Positions 29,952-39,589 of a stretch of 64,000 nucleotides of DNA are shown here, piece after piece. This stretch comes from Idiomarina piscisalsi (GTDB lineage Bacteria; Pseudomonadota; Gammaproteobacteria; Enterobacterales; Alteromonadaceae). Position numbers and translations under genes: made by a program. The DNA is taken from the NCBI RefSeq assembly GCF_003987095.1, contig NZ_PIQA01000001.1, forward strand, positions 806,001-870,000. The letters are read 5' to 3'. The notes beneath the pieces are model-generated. The model had not been told where the DNA came from. It saw only the letters and a program-made list of their open reading frames with translations, and searched no databases. Position 1 is the stretch's first letter. Every line of letters starts with the position of its first letter.

Positions 29952-30961
29952 AGGCCCTACAAACTCTGATGTCCGGTGAATCTCTGACACAAGATCAAAC
30001 CCGTGAGTTTTTTCAGCGCCTGATTAAAGGCGAGCTCAACGACACTCAAGTCACTGCTGCTTTGATAGCCATGAAAATGCGTGGGGAAACACCTGCAGAA
30101 CTAGCCGGGGCTGCGGAGGCCATACTATCCGCCGCTAAGCCTTTTATACGACCGGACACAACGGTTATTGACAGTTGCGGTACCGGTGGCGATGGCAGTA
30201 ACACCATTAATATCTCGACTACCGCCGCTTTGGTGGCAGCCAGTATGGGACTGGCGGTTGCCAAACACGGTAATCGTAGCGTTTCCTCGCGTTCAGGGTC
30301 TGCTGACGTTTTAGAGTCGTTAAAACTGCGCGTCAATTTAGATCCGTCTGACGCTTCTTCGCAACTGGCAGATAACGGTTTTTGCTTTCTGTTTGCGCCG
30401 CACTACCACCCGGGTATTAAACACGCGATGCCGGTAAGGCAAACCTTAAAAACACGCACGCTGTTTAATTTAATCGGGCCGCTGGTGAATCCGGCACGCC
30501 CTGACGCACAACTTCTGGGCGTGTACAGCGATGAATGGGTACAACCAATGGCTGAAACCCTACAAAGATTAGGCGTAAAGCGTGCTATGGTTGTCCACGG
30601 CAGTGGTCTGGATGAGCTGGCTTTACACGGGCCGACCCGAGTTATTGAGCTACGCGACGGTGAACTTAACGAATATCAGGTCGAGCCAGCTGACTTTGGT
30701 GTTCCGTCTGCGCCGTTGAGTGAATTAAGAGGCGGTGATGCAGACTTTAATGCACGCATACTCGAAGATATTTTGGCCGGCGGCGGCAGTCCGGCTCAGC
30801 GCCACTCAGTTGCCATGAATGTTGCCGCCTTGCTGTATTTAAGCGGACAATATAACGATATGAAAGCAGCTACTGCGGCGACGCTGGAACATTTGGACAC
30901 AGGACAGGCGCTGCTGCACTTACGCCGTGTTCAGGACGCTCAGGAGACGTATCATGTCTAA
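29948..30961 (+). CDS. trpD: Anthranilate phosphoribosyltransferase
   Basis: A 337-residue enzyme that transfers phosphoribosyl from PRPP to anthranilate. The PRPP-binding signature is SCGTGGDGSNTINIST (~76-91), with KHGNRSVSSRSGSADVLE (~106) and the Arg/anthranilate region PVRQTLKTRTLFNLIGPLVNP (~160). The length is that of stand-alone TrpD. ATGA overlap with trpG, eight-base overlap with trpC. Assignment is certain. Confidence 0.97.
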   Translation: MKALQTLMSGESLTQDQTREFFQRLIKGELNDTQVTAALIAMKMRGETPAELAGAAEAILSAAKPFIRPDTTVIDSCGTGGDGSNTINISTTAALVAASMGLAVAKHGNRSVSSRSGSADVLESLKLRVNLDPSDASSQLADNGFCFLFAPHYHPGIKHAMPVRQTLKTRTLFNLIGPLVNPARPDAQLLGVYSDEWVQPMAETLQRLGVKRAMVVHGSGLDELALHGPTRVIELRDGELNEYQVEPADFGVPSAPLSELRGGDADFNARILEDILAGGGSPAQRHSVAMNVAALLYLSGQYNDMKAATAATLEHLDTGQALLHLRRVQDAQETYHV

Positions 30962-32405
30962 TGCGATATCACTACAAAAAAACGTACTGAAAACCATTGT
31001 GGAACGCAAAGTTGAGCAAAACAAAGTTCAGTCTGAGCTTATGCCACTGAGTGAGATAAAGCCTCAACTAAGCCCCAGCGACAGAAGCTTATATGACGCT
31101 TTGAGCGTTGAGCAGGCGGGCTTTATTCTGGAGTGCAAAAAGGCGTCACCGTCGAAAGGTCTCATTCGTGCCGATTTTGATGCCCCTGAGCTGGCAAAAG
31201 CTTATGCACCCTACGCAGCGGCCATTTCCGTTCTGACTGAGCCCGAGTTTTTTCAGGGGCGTTTGGGTTACCTGACCGCCGTACGTCAGCAGGTAAAACG
31301 GCCAGTGCTGTGCAAAGACTTTTTTATTGATGAAGAACAGGTTTACCGTGCTCGCTACTTTGGCGCGGACGCTATTTTGTTAATGCTATCAGTGCTTAAT
31401 AACGAGCAATACAACGCGCTTCGCAACGTTGCAGAGTCGCTGAACATGGACGTACTGACTGAAGTCGCTAACGAACAGGAAATGCAGCGAGCGGTCAATT
31501 TGAAAGCCAACATCATTGGTATTAATCATCGTGATTTAACCGATTTAAGTATTGATCCGAACCGGAGCGCCGAACTGGCGCCACAAGCCCCCGAGGGAGC
31601 GTTACTTATTGCGGAGTCCGGTTTCTCTACACACGCCGACATTCGTCGGGTTGCCCCTTACGTCAATGGCTTTTTAGTGGGTAGCGCACTAAGCGCCCAA
31701 CCCGATGTTGATGCCGCGTGCCGAAAACTGCTCTTTGGGCAAAACAAAGTGTGTGGCTTAACACGTGCGGAAGATGCGATTAATGCCCGCTCACAAGGAG
31801 CTGCCTATGGCGGTTTGATATTCGTAGAACACTCTCCCCGGTGTATTAACATCGAGCAAGCTCAGCAACTCACAGCCGAGGTCAAAGGGCTGGACTACGT
31901 TGGTGTGTTTGCAGACACTGCCTTACAAAAAGTGATTGATGCCGTTTCTGCGGTCGGTTTGGCGGTGGTACAACTGCATGGCCACGAAGATATCGACTAT
32001 GTGGTTCAGCTGCGCCAACAACTGCGTGAGCAAGGACTGGATTCAGTCAAAATATGGAAAGCACTGGCTATTGAAACGTCCGCCCAACTACCCGATTTAC
32101 CCGTCGATGGCTTTGTACTGGATAATCGTAGCGGCGGCAGTGGCCAGCTGTTTGACTGGTCACTGCTGGAGGAGCTGGCACCCCAGCAGCGCCAACGTTG
32201 TCTGCTAGCAGGCGGTATTGGTCCTGAAAGTATTGATGAAGCAATAACACTTGGCTTTGCCGGCGTTGACATAAATTCCCGCGTGGAGTGGTCGCCGGGC
32301 ATTAAAAATAGCCAGAAGGTATCGCAAACGTTCACGAAAATACGTCAATACGGACGATTTTCAGAGAAACAAGTGTTTAAAAATATCCAACAGGAGGCTG
32401 TATGA
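30954..32405 (+). CDS. trpC: Fused indole-3-glycerol phosphate synthase / phosphoribosylanthranilate isomerase
   Basis: A 483-residue bifunctional protein of the E. coli TrpC(F) type. Residues ~1-260 are indole-glycerol-phosphate synthase, with [31 protein letters not shown] and [10 protein letters not shown]. Residues ~262-470 are phosphoribosylanthranilate isomerase, with [28 protein letters not shown] and [12 protein letters not shown]. It catalyses two successive steps of Trp synthesis. The ATG at 30954, with AGGAG eight bases upstream, is chosen over the open frame from 30927. The last four bases overlap trpB. The short C-terminal tail ([17 protein letters not shown]) is unremarkable. 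Confidence 0.97.
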   Translation: MSNAISLQKNVLKTIVERKVEQNKVQSELMPLSEIKPQLSPSDRSLYDALSVEQAGFILECKKASPSKGLIRADFDAPELAKAYAPYAAAISVLTEPEFFQGRLGYLTAVRQQVKRPVLCKDFFIDEEQVYRARYFGADAILLMLSVLNNEQYNALRNVAESLNMDVLTEVANEQEMQRAVNLKANIIGINHRDLTDLSIDPNRSAELAPQAPEGALLIAESGFSTHADIRRVAPYVNGFLVGSALSAQPDVDAACRKLLFGQNKVCGLTRAEDAINARSQGAAYGGLIFVEHSPRCINIEQAQQLTAEVKGLDYVGVFADTALQKVIDAVSAVGLAVVQLHGHEDIDYVVQLRQQLREQGLDSVKIWKALAIETSAQLPDLPVDGFVLDNRSGGSGQLFDWSLLEELAPQQRQRCLLAGGIGPESIDEAITLGFAGVDINSRVEWSPGIKNSQKVSQTFTKIRQYGRFSEKQVFKNIQQEAV

Positions 32406-33613
32406 GTCAGTCATTACCCGCTTATTTTGGCGATTTCGGCGGCCAGTTCGTTCCTGAAATCTTATTACCGGCGCTTGAGCAACTCGAGCAAGCTTTCATT
32501 GACGCGCAGCACGACGATGAATTTCAGGCAGAATTTCGCGGCTTGTTAAAAAACTACCTTGGCAGACCGACACCGTTAAGCTTGTGCCGGAATTTGCCAC
32601 TGGAAAGCCCTGGCAACACCAAGATTTACCTAAAACGTGAAGACTTACTTCACGGTGGTGCACACAAAACCAATCAGGTGCTGGGCCAGGCACTATTGGC
32701 TAAACGCATGGGCAAAACGCGTATTATTGCAGAGACCGGAGCAGGCCAGCACGGCACCGCTACGGCACTTGCCTGTGCCCTCCTCGATTTAGAATGCATT
32801 GTCTATATGGGTAAAAAAGACGCTGAGCGTCAGCAACCCAACGTATTCCGCATGGAGCTTATGGGTGCAAAAGTCGTTTCTGTCGATACCGGCAGCGGCA
32901 CTTTAAAAGACGCAGTAAACGAAGCTTTAAGAGACTGGACGGCCAGTTACCCTACCACCCATTACCTGCTAGGAACAGCAGCCGGCGCGCATCCTTTTCC
33001 AACCATTGTCCGTGAGTTTCACCGCATGATTGGCGAGGAAGCCAAAGCTCAAATGAAAGAGCAAGCGGGTCGTTTACCAGACGAGGTTATTGCCTGCGTC
33101 GGCGGTGGCTCCAATGCAATTGGTATGTTTGCGGACTTCATTGATGAAGAAGGCGTTGATTTAGTGGGTGTTGAGCCTGCCGGGAAAGGTGTCGAGACCC
33201 AACATCACGGGGCTACACTCACAGCCGGCAAGCCAGGCATTTTGCATGGCTGCCTGTCGTTTTTAATGCAGGACAACGAAGGGCAAATTGAAGAGTCGTA
33301 TTCCGTTTCTGCAGGCCTGGACTACCCTGGAGTCGGTCCACAACATGCGCACTTGAAAGCCATTGGCCGCGCCCGCTATGAGTCGGTAACTGATGAAGAG
33401 GCGTTAGAGGCGTTTAAGCTATTATCGCGCCATGAAGGTATTATTCCTGCGTTAGAGTCAGCGCATGCGCTCGCTTATGCGCTCAAGCGCGCAGCCGAGC
33501 CTGACGCTCCGGAAGTCTTACTGGTTAATTTGTCTGGTCGCGGCGACAAAGATATCGATCACGTTCGCCGTATTTTTAAAGCCCAAGAAAACGCTGCGGA
33601 GGATCAACAATGA
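32402..33613 (+). CDS. trpB: Tryptophan synthase beta chain
   Basis: A 403-residue PLP enzyme joining indole and serine to make tryptophan. The sequence is standard: [19 protein letters not shown], the PLP Lys in [13 protein letters not shown] (~88), [16 protein letters not shown], and the phosphate-binding [10 protein letters not shown] (~234). Its alpha subunit trpA follows with a four-base overlap, as required for alpha2beta2 channelling of indole. The start ATG 32402 has AGGAGG nine bases upstream. Confidence 0.98.
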   Translation: MSQSLPAYFGDFGGQFVPEILLPALEQLEQAFIDAQHDDEFQAEFRGLLKNYLGRPTPLSLCRNLPLESPGNTKIYLKREDLLHGGAHKTNQVLGQALLAKRMGKTRIIAETGAGQHGTATALACALLDLECIVYMGKKDAERQQPNVFRMELMGAKVVSVDTGSGTLKDAVNEALRDWTASYPTTHYLLGTAAGAHPFPTIVREFHRMIGEEAKAQMKEQAGRLPDEVIACVGGGSNAIGMFADFIDEEGVDLVGVEPAGKGVETQHHGATLTAGKPGILHGCLSFLMQDNEGQIEESYSVSAGLDYPGVGPQHAHLKAIGRARYESVTDEEALEAFKLLSRHEGIIPALESAHALAYALKRAAEPDAPEVLLVNLSGRGDKDIDHVRRIFKAQENAAEDQQ

Positions 33614-34419
33614 GCCGCTACGAACACTGTTTTGCTGATTTAAAAACCAATCATCAAGGCGCATTTGTTCCTTTTGTCACACTTGGCGATCCAACACCAG
33701 AGCAAAGTTTGGAGGTGATAAAAGCACTCATTGATGGCGGTGCCGATGCTCTCGAGCTGGGCCTTCCATTTTCTGATCCCGTGGCAGACGGTCCTGTGAT
33801 TCAGCGTGCCAATTTACGCGCGCTGGATGCCGGCACTAACTTCAACGATATACTGCGGATTTTAGAAGCTGTTCGTGACTATTCACATCACATACCGATA
33901 GGTTTATTAGTCTATGCTAACTTAGTTTACGCAAAAGGCGTTCGAGAGTTTTACCAACAAATGAAAGACGTTGGCGTCGATTCGGTACTTATTGCGGACG
34001 TTCCTGTGAAAGAAGCCAGGCGCTTTGCTGAAATAGCCAGGGAGATTGGTATCGATGCGGTATTTATTGCGCCGCCTGACGCCAGCGATGAGCTACTGCA
34101 AACCATAGCAAAGCAATGTTCAGGCTATGTGTATTTATTAAGCCGTTCAGGTGTTACCGGCGCGGAGACACAAATGCAGGCACCGGCTTCAGAGCTTATC
34201 GACAAGCTGAAGTCTGCCGGCGCACCGCCTATATTACTGGGCTTTGGTATTTCTCAACCCGAACACGTTGAAAAAGCGTTGGCAGCTGGCGCGGACGGTG
34301 CTATTAGCGGCTCAGCTGTGGTTGCGCTTATTGAGAAAAACCTCGACAATAATGCGCAACAGATAGCGGACTTAAAAGCGTTTACCCAAAGCATGAAAGC
34401 CGCCACATCGCTGAAGTAA
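33610..34419 (+). CDS. trpA: Tryptophan synthase alpha chain
   Basis: A 269-residue TIM barrel that cleaves indole-glycerol phosphate to indole and glyceraldehyde-3-phosphate. The catalytic Glu is in [19 protein letters not shown] (~49) and the catalytic Asp in [19 protein letters not shown] nearby at ~60. [13 protein letters not shown] and [10 protein letters not shown] hold the phosphate. It is the last trp gene; yciB follows 18 bases later on the same strand, so read-through into yciB is possible as no terminator is evident. Confidence 0.98.
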   Translation: MSRYEHCFADLKTNHQGAFVPFVTLGDPTPEQSLEVIKALIDGGADALELGLPFSDPVADGPVIQRANLRALDAGTNFNDILRILEAVRDYSHHIPIGLLVYANLVYAKGVREFYQQMKDVGVDSVLIADVPVKEARRFAEIAREIGIDAVFIAPPDASDELLQTIAKQCSGYVYLLSRSGVTGAETQMQAPASELIDKLKSAGAPPILLGFGISQPEHVEKALAAGADGAISGSAVVALIEKNLDNNAQQIADLKAFTQSMKAATSLK

Positions 34420-34437
34420 AGAAAACCGGAGTAGTCA

Positions 34438-34980
34438 ATGGCCCTGTTATTAGAATATATACCGATAATCGCCTTTTTTGTGTTCTACAAAATGGCGGAC
34501 ATTTATGTCGCAACCGGTGTTTTAATGGCAGGGACAGTGGTTCAGCTAATCGGGCTAAAGTTAATTAGGCACCCCATGACGACCCGGCATTGGGTTTTGC
34601 CCCTAGTCGTCATTGGCTTCGGTTCACTGACTCTACTTCTGCATGATGACTGGTTCATAAAAATGAAAGTGTCAGTTATATATGGTGCTATAGCGCTTTT
34701 CCTGGCTGGCAGTTTACTTTTGAAAAAGAAGAACCCTATTCAGTCGATTCGTGGAAAAAACATTGATTTACCTGACTTCGTTTGGATTCGACTGACCTAT
34801 TCATGGATTGTTTATTGCCTGTTTCTTGCAGCTATTAACCTCTACATTGCTGAGTTTTTGAGCCAAGAAGTTTGGGTCAACTTCAAAGTCTTTGGGATTT
34901 TAATTGCAACATTTTTGTTTATTTTGGGCACTGAAATTTATATAAACAAATATGCGGAAGATGAGGAGAACACGCAATAA
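34438..34980 (+). CDS. yciB: Inner membrane septation protein A homologue
   Basis: A 180-residue membrane protein with five predicted helices, of the IspZ/YciB family (intracellular septation protein A). Typical pieces are EYIPIIAFFVFYKMADIYVATG at the N-terminus and VWIRLTYSWIVYCLFLAAINLYIAE. In E. coli YciB interacts with elongation and division proteins; its precise role is unsettled. It has a good ribosome site (CCGGAG) before ATG 34438, and its stop overlaps the yciI start by one base. Proximity to trp echoes E. coli, where yciB and yciI lie beyond trpA. Confidence 0.93.
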   Translation: MALLLEYIPIIAFFVFYKMADIYVATGVLMAGTVVQLIGLKLIRHPMTTRHWVLPLVVIGFGSLTLLLHDDWFIKMKVSVIYGAIALFLAGSLLLKKKNPIQSIRGKNIDLPDFVWIRLTYSWIVYCLFLAAINLYIAEFLSQEVWVNFKVFGILIATFLFILGTEIYINKYAEDEENTQ

Positions 34981-35282
34981 TGTGGTTCGTTATTTTTGCA
35001 GAAGATCACCCGGACTCGCTGGAAGCGCGCAAGCGAGCGCGCCCTGCTCACCTTGAGCGGCTAAAGGCATTACAAAACGACGGGCGTTTGCTGGTCGCGG
35101 GGCCATGCCCTGCCATAGCCGAACTTGATCCGGGCGTACTCGGTTATACCGGCTCTGTCGTCATTGCGGAGTTCGACACATTACAGGACGCTGAACAATG
35201 GACAAATGACGACCCATACTGGGAAGCAGGTGTCTATAAACAAGCTTCGGTAAAGCCCTTTATCGCTGCGCTTCCAAACTAA
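34980..35282 (+). CDS. yciI: YciI family protein
   Basis: A 100-residue ferredoxin-like alpha/beta barrel protein. It shows WFVIFAEDHPDSLEARKRARPAHLERL with the conserved His-Asp pair, and the C-terminal QWTNDDPYWEAGVYKQASVKPF. The family has an Asp-His dyad and may have small hydrolase or dehydrochlorinase activity, but the E. coli function is not known. It overlaps yciB by one base. Confidence 0.93.
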   Translation: MWFVIFAEDHPDSLEARKRARPAHLERLKALQNDGRLLVAGPCPAIAELDPGVLGYTGSVVIAEFDTLQDAEQWTNDDPYWEAGVYKQASVKPFIAALPN

Positions 35283-35297
35283 CCCGCTATTGTCGTT

Positions 35298-36158
35298 GTG
35301 TCGAAAAACATGAAGAGTATCGAGCTCACGAACAATAATCGCTACTTACACTGTGTAAGGTTCGAGCCACAAACCAAAATTAAAGCCACTGTCGTCATAG
35401 CTGCGGCCCTTGGCGTAAAACAGCGCTTCTACCAGCCAATTGCGCGCTGGTTAAGCGAACAGGGGTATCGCGTTATTACTTTCGACTACTACGGCATTGG
35501 TCAGTCCGTCGATAAACCATTAAAACAGATCAAGTCTGACATTATTGAATGGGCTGAGTTGGATATTAAGTCAGTGCTCGAATACGCCAAGTCCTGCCAG
35601 CAAGGCGAGCCGCTAATTTGGCTTGCTCATAGTTTAGGTGGTCAAATTGTTGCTTTGGCATCGAATAGCCACTACATCGACAAAATGGTGACTATTGCCA
35701 GCGGCACCGGTTATTGGCTACAAGCCAGCAAACAAGTTCGTTGGACATCTTGGTTGTTGTGGTATTTTGCCGCTCCTATCAGTACGCCCATAGCCGGCTA
35801 CTTCCCCGGTAAACGCTTGAACATGGTGGGTGATATGCCTGCACCAGCCATGAAGCAATGGAGTCGTTGGTGCCGCAGCAAAAACTACTTATTCGATAAC
35901 ATTACTGACGAACAAAAAGCGCGTTACGATACCTTCAGCGCACCTATTCGCGCATTCCATATTACCGACGACGAGCTACTCCAGCGCTCAAATATTGAGA
36001 GTTTACTGAGTCACTACCCAAATGCCGAAAAGTCGTTAACGGACTTAACCCCCGACATGACTAACAGCAAAGGCATTGGTCACTTCAACTTCTTCCACAG
36101 TCAATTTAAAGAGTCACTTTGGCGTAAAAGCTTGCTAGACGCCCTAGAGGTCAATTAA
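35298..36158 (+). CDS. Alpha/beta hydrolase
   Basis: A 286-residue alpha/beta hydrolase fold protein. The nucleophile elbow is LAHSLGGQI (Ser ~113), the acidic residue is likely Asp in HITDDELL (~218), and the His is in GIGHFNFFHS (~263). No signal peptide is evident, so it is probably cytosolic. The N-terminal region VIAAALGVKQRFYQPIARWLSEQGYRVI is typical of lysophospholipase/esterase-like members. The GTG start at 35298 lacks a strong ribosome site; ATG 35310 is an alternative. It follows yciI by 15 bases and may belong to the same transcript. Substrate cannot be inferred. Confidence 0.75.
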   Translation: MSKNMKSIELTNNNRYLHCVRFEPQTKIKATVVIAAALGVKQRFYQPIARWLSEQGYRVITFDYYGIGQSVDKPLKQIKSDIIEWAELDIKSVLEYAKSCQQGEPLIWLAHSLGGQIVALASNSHYIDKMVTIASGTGYWLQASKQVRWTSWLLWYFAAPISTPIAGYFPGKRLNMVGDMPAPAMKQWSRWCRSKNYLFDNITDEQKARYDTFSAPIRAFHITDDELLQRSNIESLLSHYPNAEKSLTDLTPDMTNSKGIGHFNFFHSQFKESLWRKSLLDALEVN

Positions 36159-36197
36159 AGTCTTTGTATTGACGAAATAATCAGGGACTCTTAGACC

Positions 36198-37463
36198 GTG
36201 CATTATCAAATGGAAATGGCACTTTCATTACTGGCAGCGCTTGCTTTAGGTTTGATGATAGGCATTGAGCGAGGTTGGTCGGGTCGTGACAGCGAAGAAG
36301 GAGCTCGCGTTGCCGGGGTGCGCACGTTTAGCATTATTGGTTTAAGTGGGGGTGTTTTCGCCATACTCGCCCAACAATGGGGTGTATGGCTCATTATTAC
36401 CGGCTTTGTTGTAGTCGCCATTCTCATTGCGGCGTCATACATTAGCCACAGCAAACTCTCTGACGACGCGGGCATTACTACTGAGTTTTCCATGTTACTG
36501 ACCTTCGCGTTAGCAATTTGGGGGGCCTCGGGGAATCCGCTCCCAGCGCTAAGCTGTGGTGCTGTGGTCGTTGCCCTGCTCGGTCATAAGAAAAATTTAC
36601 ATAAATTACTCAAACGTATTTCCCCTAAAGCCTTTTATTCAGGCATTACCTTACTGCTTATTTCCGTGGTGGTGCTACCGCTTCTGCCTGACGAAGGGTA
36701 CGGCCCATAGCAAGCGCTAAACCCATACTGGCTATGGTGGATGGTGGTGTTAATTTCCGGGCTGTCATTTATTGGCTACTTATTTACGCAATTGCTCGGC
36801 GAAAAGAGAGGCACGCTCATTACCGCGATTGCAGGTGGCTTTGCGTCGTCCACCGCCGTTACTCTCACCATGGCTCGTTTTGCTAAGAAGAACTCACACA
36901 CCGCTATTTATGTGAGCGGTACGCTGCTGGCCTGCAGCATTATGTTTCCGCGAGTGCTGATAGAAGTCTTTGTTGTAAACCGTGCGCTTCTTGGAATGCT
37001 ATGGCCGTCGGTTGCCCTAATGTTCGCCGGATTACTAGTGGTTATGGTAATTATGTATCGCCAGCAAAAGCAACAAACGCAATCAAGCGCTTCCGATATC
37101 ACCATTAATAACCCACTACAGCTAGGCACCGCCATACAATTCGGCCTGCTGCTTGCCGTTGTTTTGTTACTCTCTGAAGCCATGAAGCAATGGTTTGGAG
37201 ATGCCGGTATCTACAGCCTGGCTATTGTCTCGGGCTTAATGGACGTCGACGCTATTACCTTATCGTTGTCCCGGTCAGCTCAGAATGAGCTGTCACCGAA
37301 GGTTGCGGTTATGGGGATTATTCTGGCCTGCGCCAGTAACACCTTACTGAAAGGCATAATGTTTGCGTCTGTTGCCGGCATAAAGCTGCATTACAAATAC
37401 GCCGCCTACATGATTTTAGCGGTTGTTCCCGGTTTGCTTTATGGCTTTTGGCACGTGCTTTAA
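36198..37463 (+). pseudogene. MgtC/DUF4010-type membrane protein interrupted by an in-frame amber codon
   Basis: Two same-frame ORFs, 36198-36710 and 36711-37463, together make one ~421-residue polytopic protein. The first part (LAALALGLMIGIERGWSGRD...VAGVRTFSIIGLSGG) is an MgtC-like domain; the second (MVVLISGLSFIGYLFTQLLG...GGFASSTAVTLTMARFAK) is DUF4010. They are split only by TAG at 36708-36710, within GYGP-stop-QALNPYWLWWMVV. Related proteins usually have Trp after GP, so a single TGG to TAG change explains the break. No frameshift is present, and codon usage is normal on both sides. It may be a recent nonsense mutation, read through by a suppressor, or a sequencing error. The 3' end is only 11 bases before the start of the PLP enzyme gene that follows. 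Confidence 0.8.
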
Positions 37464-37474
37464 AAGGAGGAGTT

Positions 37475-38437
37475 TTGCTATCACTACCCAATTATGAAGA
37501 AGTGGCTGCCGCCGCTGAACGCATCCGCCCATACGCTCATAAGACGCCGGTGCTAACGTCGCGTACAGCGAACCAAAAGTTGGGCGCCGAACTCTTTTTT
37601 AAATGTGAGAACTTCCAACGCATGGGCGCGTTTAAGTTCCGCGGCGCTATGAATGCTCTTCTGCAGTTTAATGACGCTCAGAAAAAAGCCGGTGTTATTG
37701 CGTTTTCATCAGGTAATCATGCCCAGGCTATTGCTTTAGCGGCTCAATTGCTCGGTATTAAAGCGACCATTATCATGCCCGAAGACGCCCCCGTCGCGAA
37801 AGTAAACGCGACCCGCGGGTATGGTGCCGACGTTATTCACTATGACCGCTATACCGAAAATCGCGAAGAAATAGGCAAAGAGCTTGCTGAGAAACACGGT
37901 TATACGCTCATACCGCCTTACGACCATCCGCACATTTTGTCAGGGCAAGGCACTGCCGCAAAAGAGCTGTTTGAGGAAGTCGGAGAGCTTGACGCACTAT
38001 TTGTGTGTCTAGGTGGCGGCGGATTGCTGTCCGGCTGCGCGTTAGCGGCGCGCCATTTCGCACCTGACTGCAAAGTTTATGGTGTTGAGCCCGAAGCCGG
38101 AAACGACGGCCAACAGTCGTTCCGTAAAGGGGAAATTGTCCGTATTGAAACGCCCAAAACCATTGCTGATGGCGCTCAAACACAGTATTTGGGCGAATAT
38201 ACCTTCCCTATTATTCAAAATAATGTCGATGATATTCTAACCGTCAGCGACTCAAGCTTAGTTGAATCCATGCGCTTTTTCGCCGAGCGAATGAAGATGG
38301 TTGTTGAACCAACGGGATGCCTCGGTTTCGCTGCTGTAGAGCAGCTTAAAGATGAGCTTCGAGGCAAACGGGTTGGCGTTATCATTAGCGGTGGCAATGT
38401 CGATATAAGCCGCTATGCAGAACTATTAAGCTCTTAA
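37475..38437 (+). CDS. PLP dehydratase/racemase of the serine racemase-3-hydroxyaspartate dehydratase group
   Basis: A 320-residue fold-type II PLP enzyme. The PLP Lys is in GAFKFRGAMNA (~50), the substrate loop is SSGNHAQAIAL (~75), and the phosphate-binding loop is LGGGGLLSG (~180). The stretch VEPEAGNDGQQSFRKGEIV with PKTIADGAQTQ resembles threo-3-hydroxy-L-aspartate dehydratases and serine racemases rather than biosynthetic IlvA, and there is no C-terminal ACT domain. TTG 37475 with AAGGAGG just upstream is chosen; the open frame extends to 37448 inside the preceding gene. It is followed 15 bases later by a D-threonine-aldolase-like gene, so the pair probably acts on one hydroxyamino acid. 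Exact substrate unproven. Confidence 0.8.
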   Translation: MLSLPNYEEVAAAAERIRPYAHKTPVLTSRTANQKLGAELFFKCENFQRMGAFKFRGAMNALLQFNDAQKKAGVIAFSSGNHAQAIALAAQLLGIKATIIMPEDAPVAKVNATRGYGADVIHYDRYTENREEIGKELAEKHGYTLIPPYDHPHILSGQGTAAKELFEEVGELDALFVCLGGGGLLSGCALAARHFAPDCKVYGVEPEAGNDGQQSFRKGEIVRIETPKTIADGAQTQYLGEYTFPIIQNNVDDILTVSDSSLVESMRFFAERMKMVVEPTGCLGFAAVEQLKDELRGKRVGVIISGGNVDISRYAELLSS

Positions 38438-38452
38438 AAAGTAGGAGGATAA

Positions 38453-39577
38453 ATGACAGTACCTCAGTGGATAAATACCCTTGATACGCCATATTTGCTG
38501 ATTGATGAAGCCATTCTAAAGCGCAATATCGCGCATTTGAAAAACCGGGTTGAATCACTGGGAGGTCACTTACGTCCTCATCTGAAGACATTGCGCACGT
38601 TAGAGGCCGCCGATTACTTACTCGCGGATAAAACCAGGCCAGCCACAGTGTCAACACTGGCAGAAGCTAAAGCCTACGCAAACGCTGGCTACACCGACTT
38701 ACTTTACGCCGTAGGCATTGCACCGGCAAAATTGGAACGCGTCGCTCAACTACGTAAGCGCGGTATTAACCTACATATACTGCTCGATAATATGGCGCAG
38801 GCAAAGGCAGTAAGTGACTTTGCACAAAAACACCAACAGGACTTTTCCGTTTTTATTGAAATAGACAGTGATGATCATCGCGGTGGTATTAAGCCCGAAG
38901 CACCCGAGCTTATTGATATTGCGCAGCAACTTGGTCGACACTTTACCGGACTTATGACCCATGCCGGTGGCTCATACGGTTGTAATACCGCAGACGCTTT
39001 AAAAGCATTCGCTAAGCGAGAGTGTGATGCGGTTCGCAGCGCTAAAAGCCGATTGGAAGCGTCTAACATTCATTGTTCAATAACCAGCGTCGGTTCAACA
39101 CCAACTGCGCATTATGGCGAAGACTTTAGTGATATTACCGAAGTGCGTGCCGGCGTTTACACGACATTCGATTTGGTCATGAAAAACATCGGTGTGTGCG
39201 ACTTTTCAGACATAGCCATGTCGGTAGTGACAACTGTCATAGGGCACAACAAAGAGAAAGGCTGGGTACTTACAGACAGCGGTTGGATGGCACTGTCGCG
39301 TGATCGCGGTACCGCGAGTCAAGGGAAAGATTTTGGCTACGGACAAATCTGCAGAACTGACGGCTCTGTTTTAGCTGGCTTGTGCATTAACAGCACATCG
39401 CAAGAGCACGGTGTTATTGAATTAACCGAAACTTACCAACCAGAAGACTTTCCTGTTGGCTCGCAATTGCGCATATTGCCCAACCACGCCTGTGCAACAG
39501 CCGCCATGCATCCGCTTTACCATATACTGCTGAGTGATGGTTCACATAAAACCTGGCAACGGATTATGGGTTGGTAA
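38453..39577 (+). CDS. DSD1-family PLP enzyme (D-threonine aldolase / D-serine dehydratase-like)
   Basis: A 374-residue fold-type III PLP protein. The N-terminal alanine-racemase-like barrel has the PLP Lys in RPHLKTLRTLEAA (~45), while the GSTPTAH loop binds phosphate (~220). The C-terminal domain has the metal-binding pair His and Cys in PNHACATAAMH (~347-357), typical of D-serine dehydratase and D-threonine aldolase. Family members cleave or dehydrate D-beta-hydroxyamino acids. It is preceded by AGGAGG and ATG 38453 and lies 15 bases after the dehydratase/racemase gene, which suggests joint use. A relative, BhcC, is a beta-hydroxyaspartate aldolase; other bhc genes (bhcA, bhcD) are not seen in this window. 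Confidence 0.8.
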   Translation: MTVPQWINTLDTPYLLIDEAILKRNIAHLKNRVESLGGHLRPHLKTLRTLEAADYLLADKTRPATVSTLAEAKAYANAGYTDLLYAVGIAPAKLERVAQLRKRGINLHILLDNMAQAKAVSDFAQKHQQDFSVFIEIDSDDHRGGIKPEAPELIDIAQQLGRHFTGLMTHAGGSYGCNTADALKAFAKRECDAVRSAKSRLEASNIHCSITSVGSTPTAHYGEDFSDITEVRAGVYTTFDLVMKNIGVCDFSDIAMSVVTTVIGHNKEKGWVLTDSGWMALSRDRGTASQGKDFGYGQICRTDGSVLAGLCINSTSQEHGVIELTETYQPEDFPVGSQLRILPNHACATAAMHPLYHILLSDGSHKTWQRIMGW

Positions 39578-39589
39578 ATATCGTAAACC

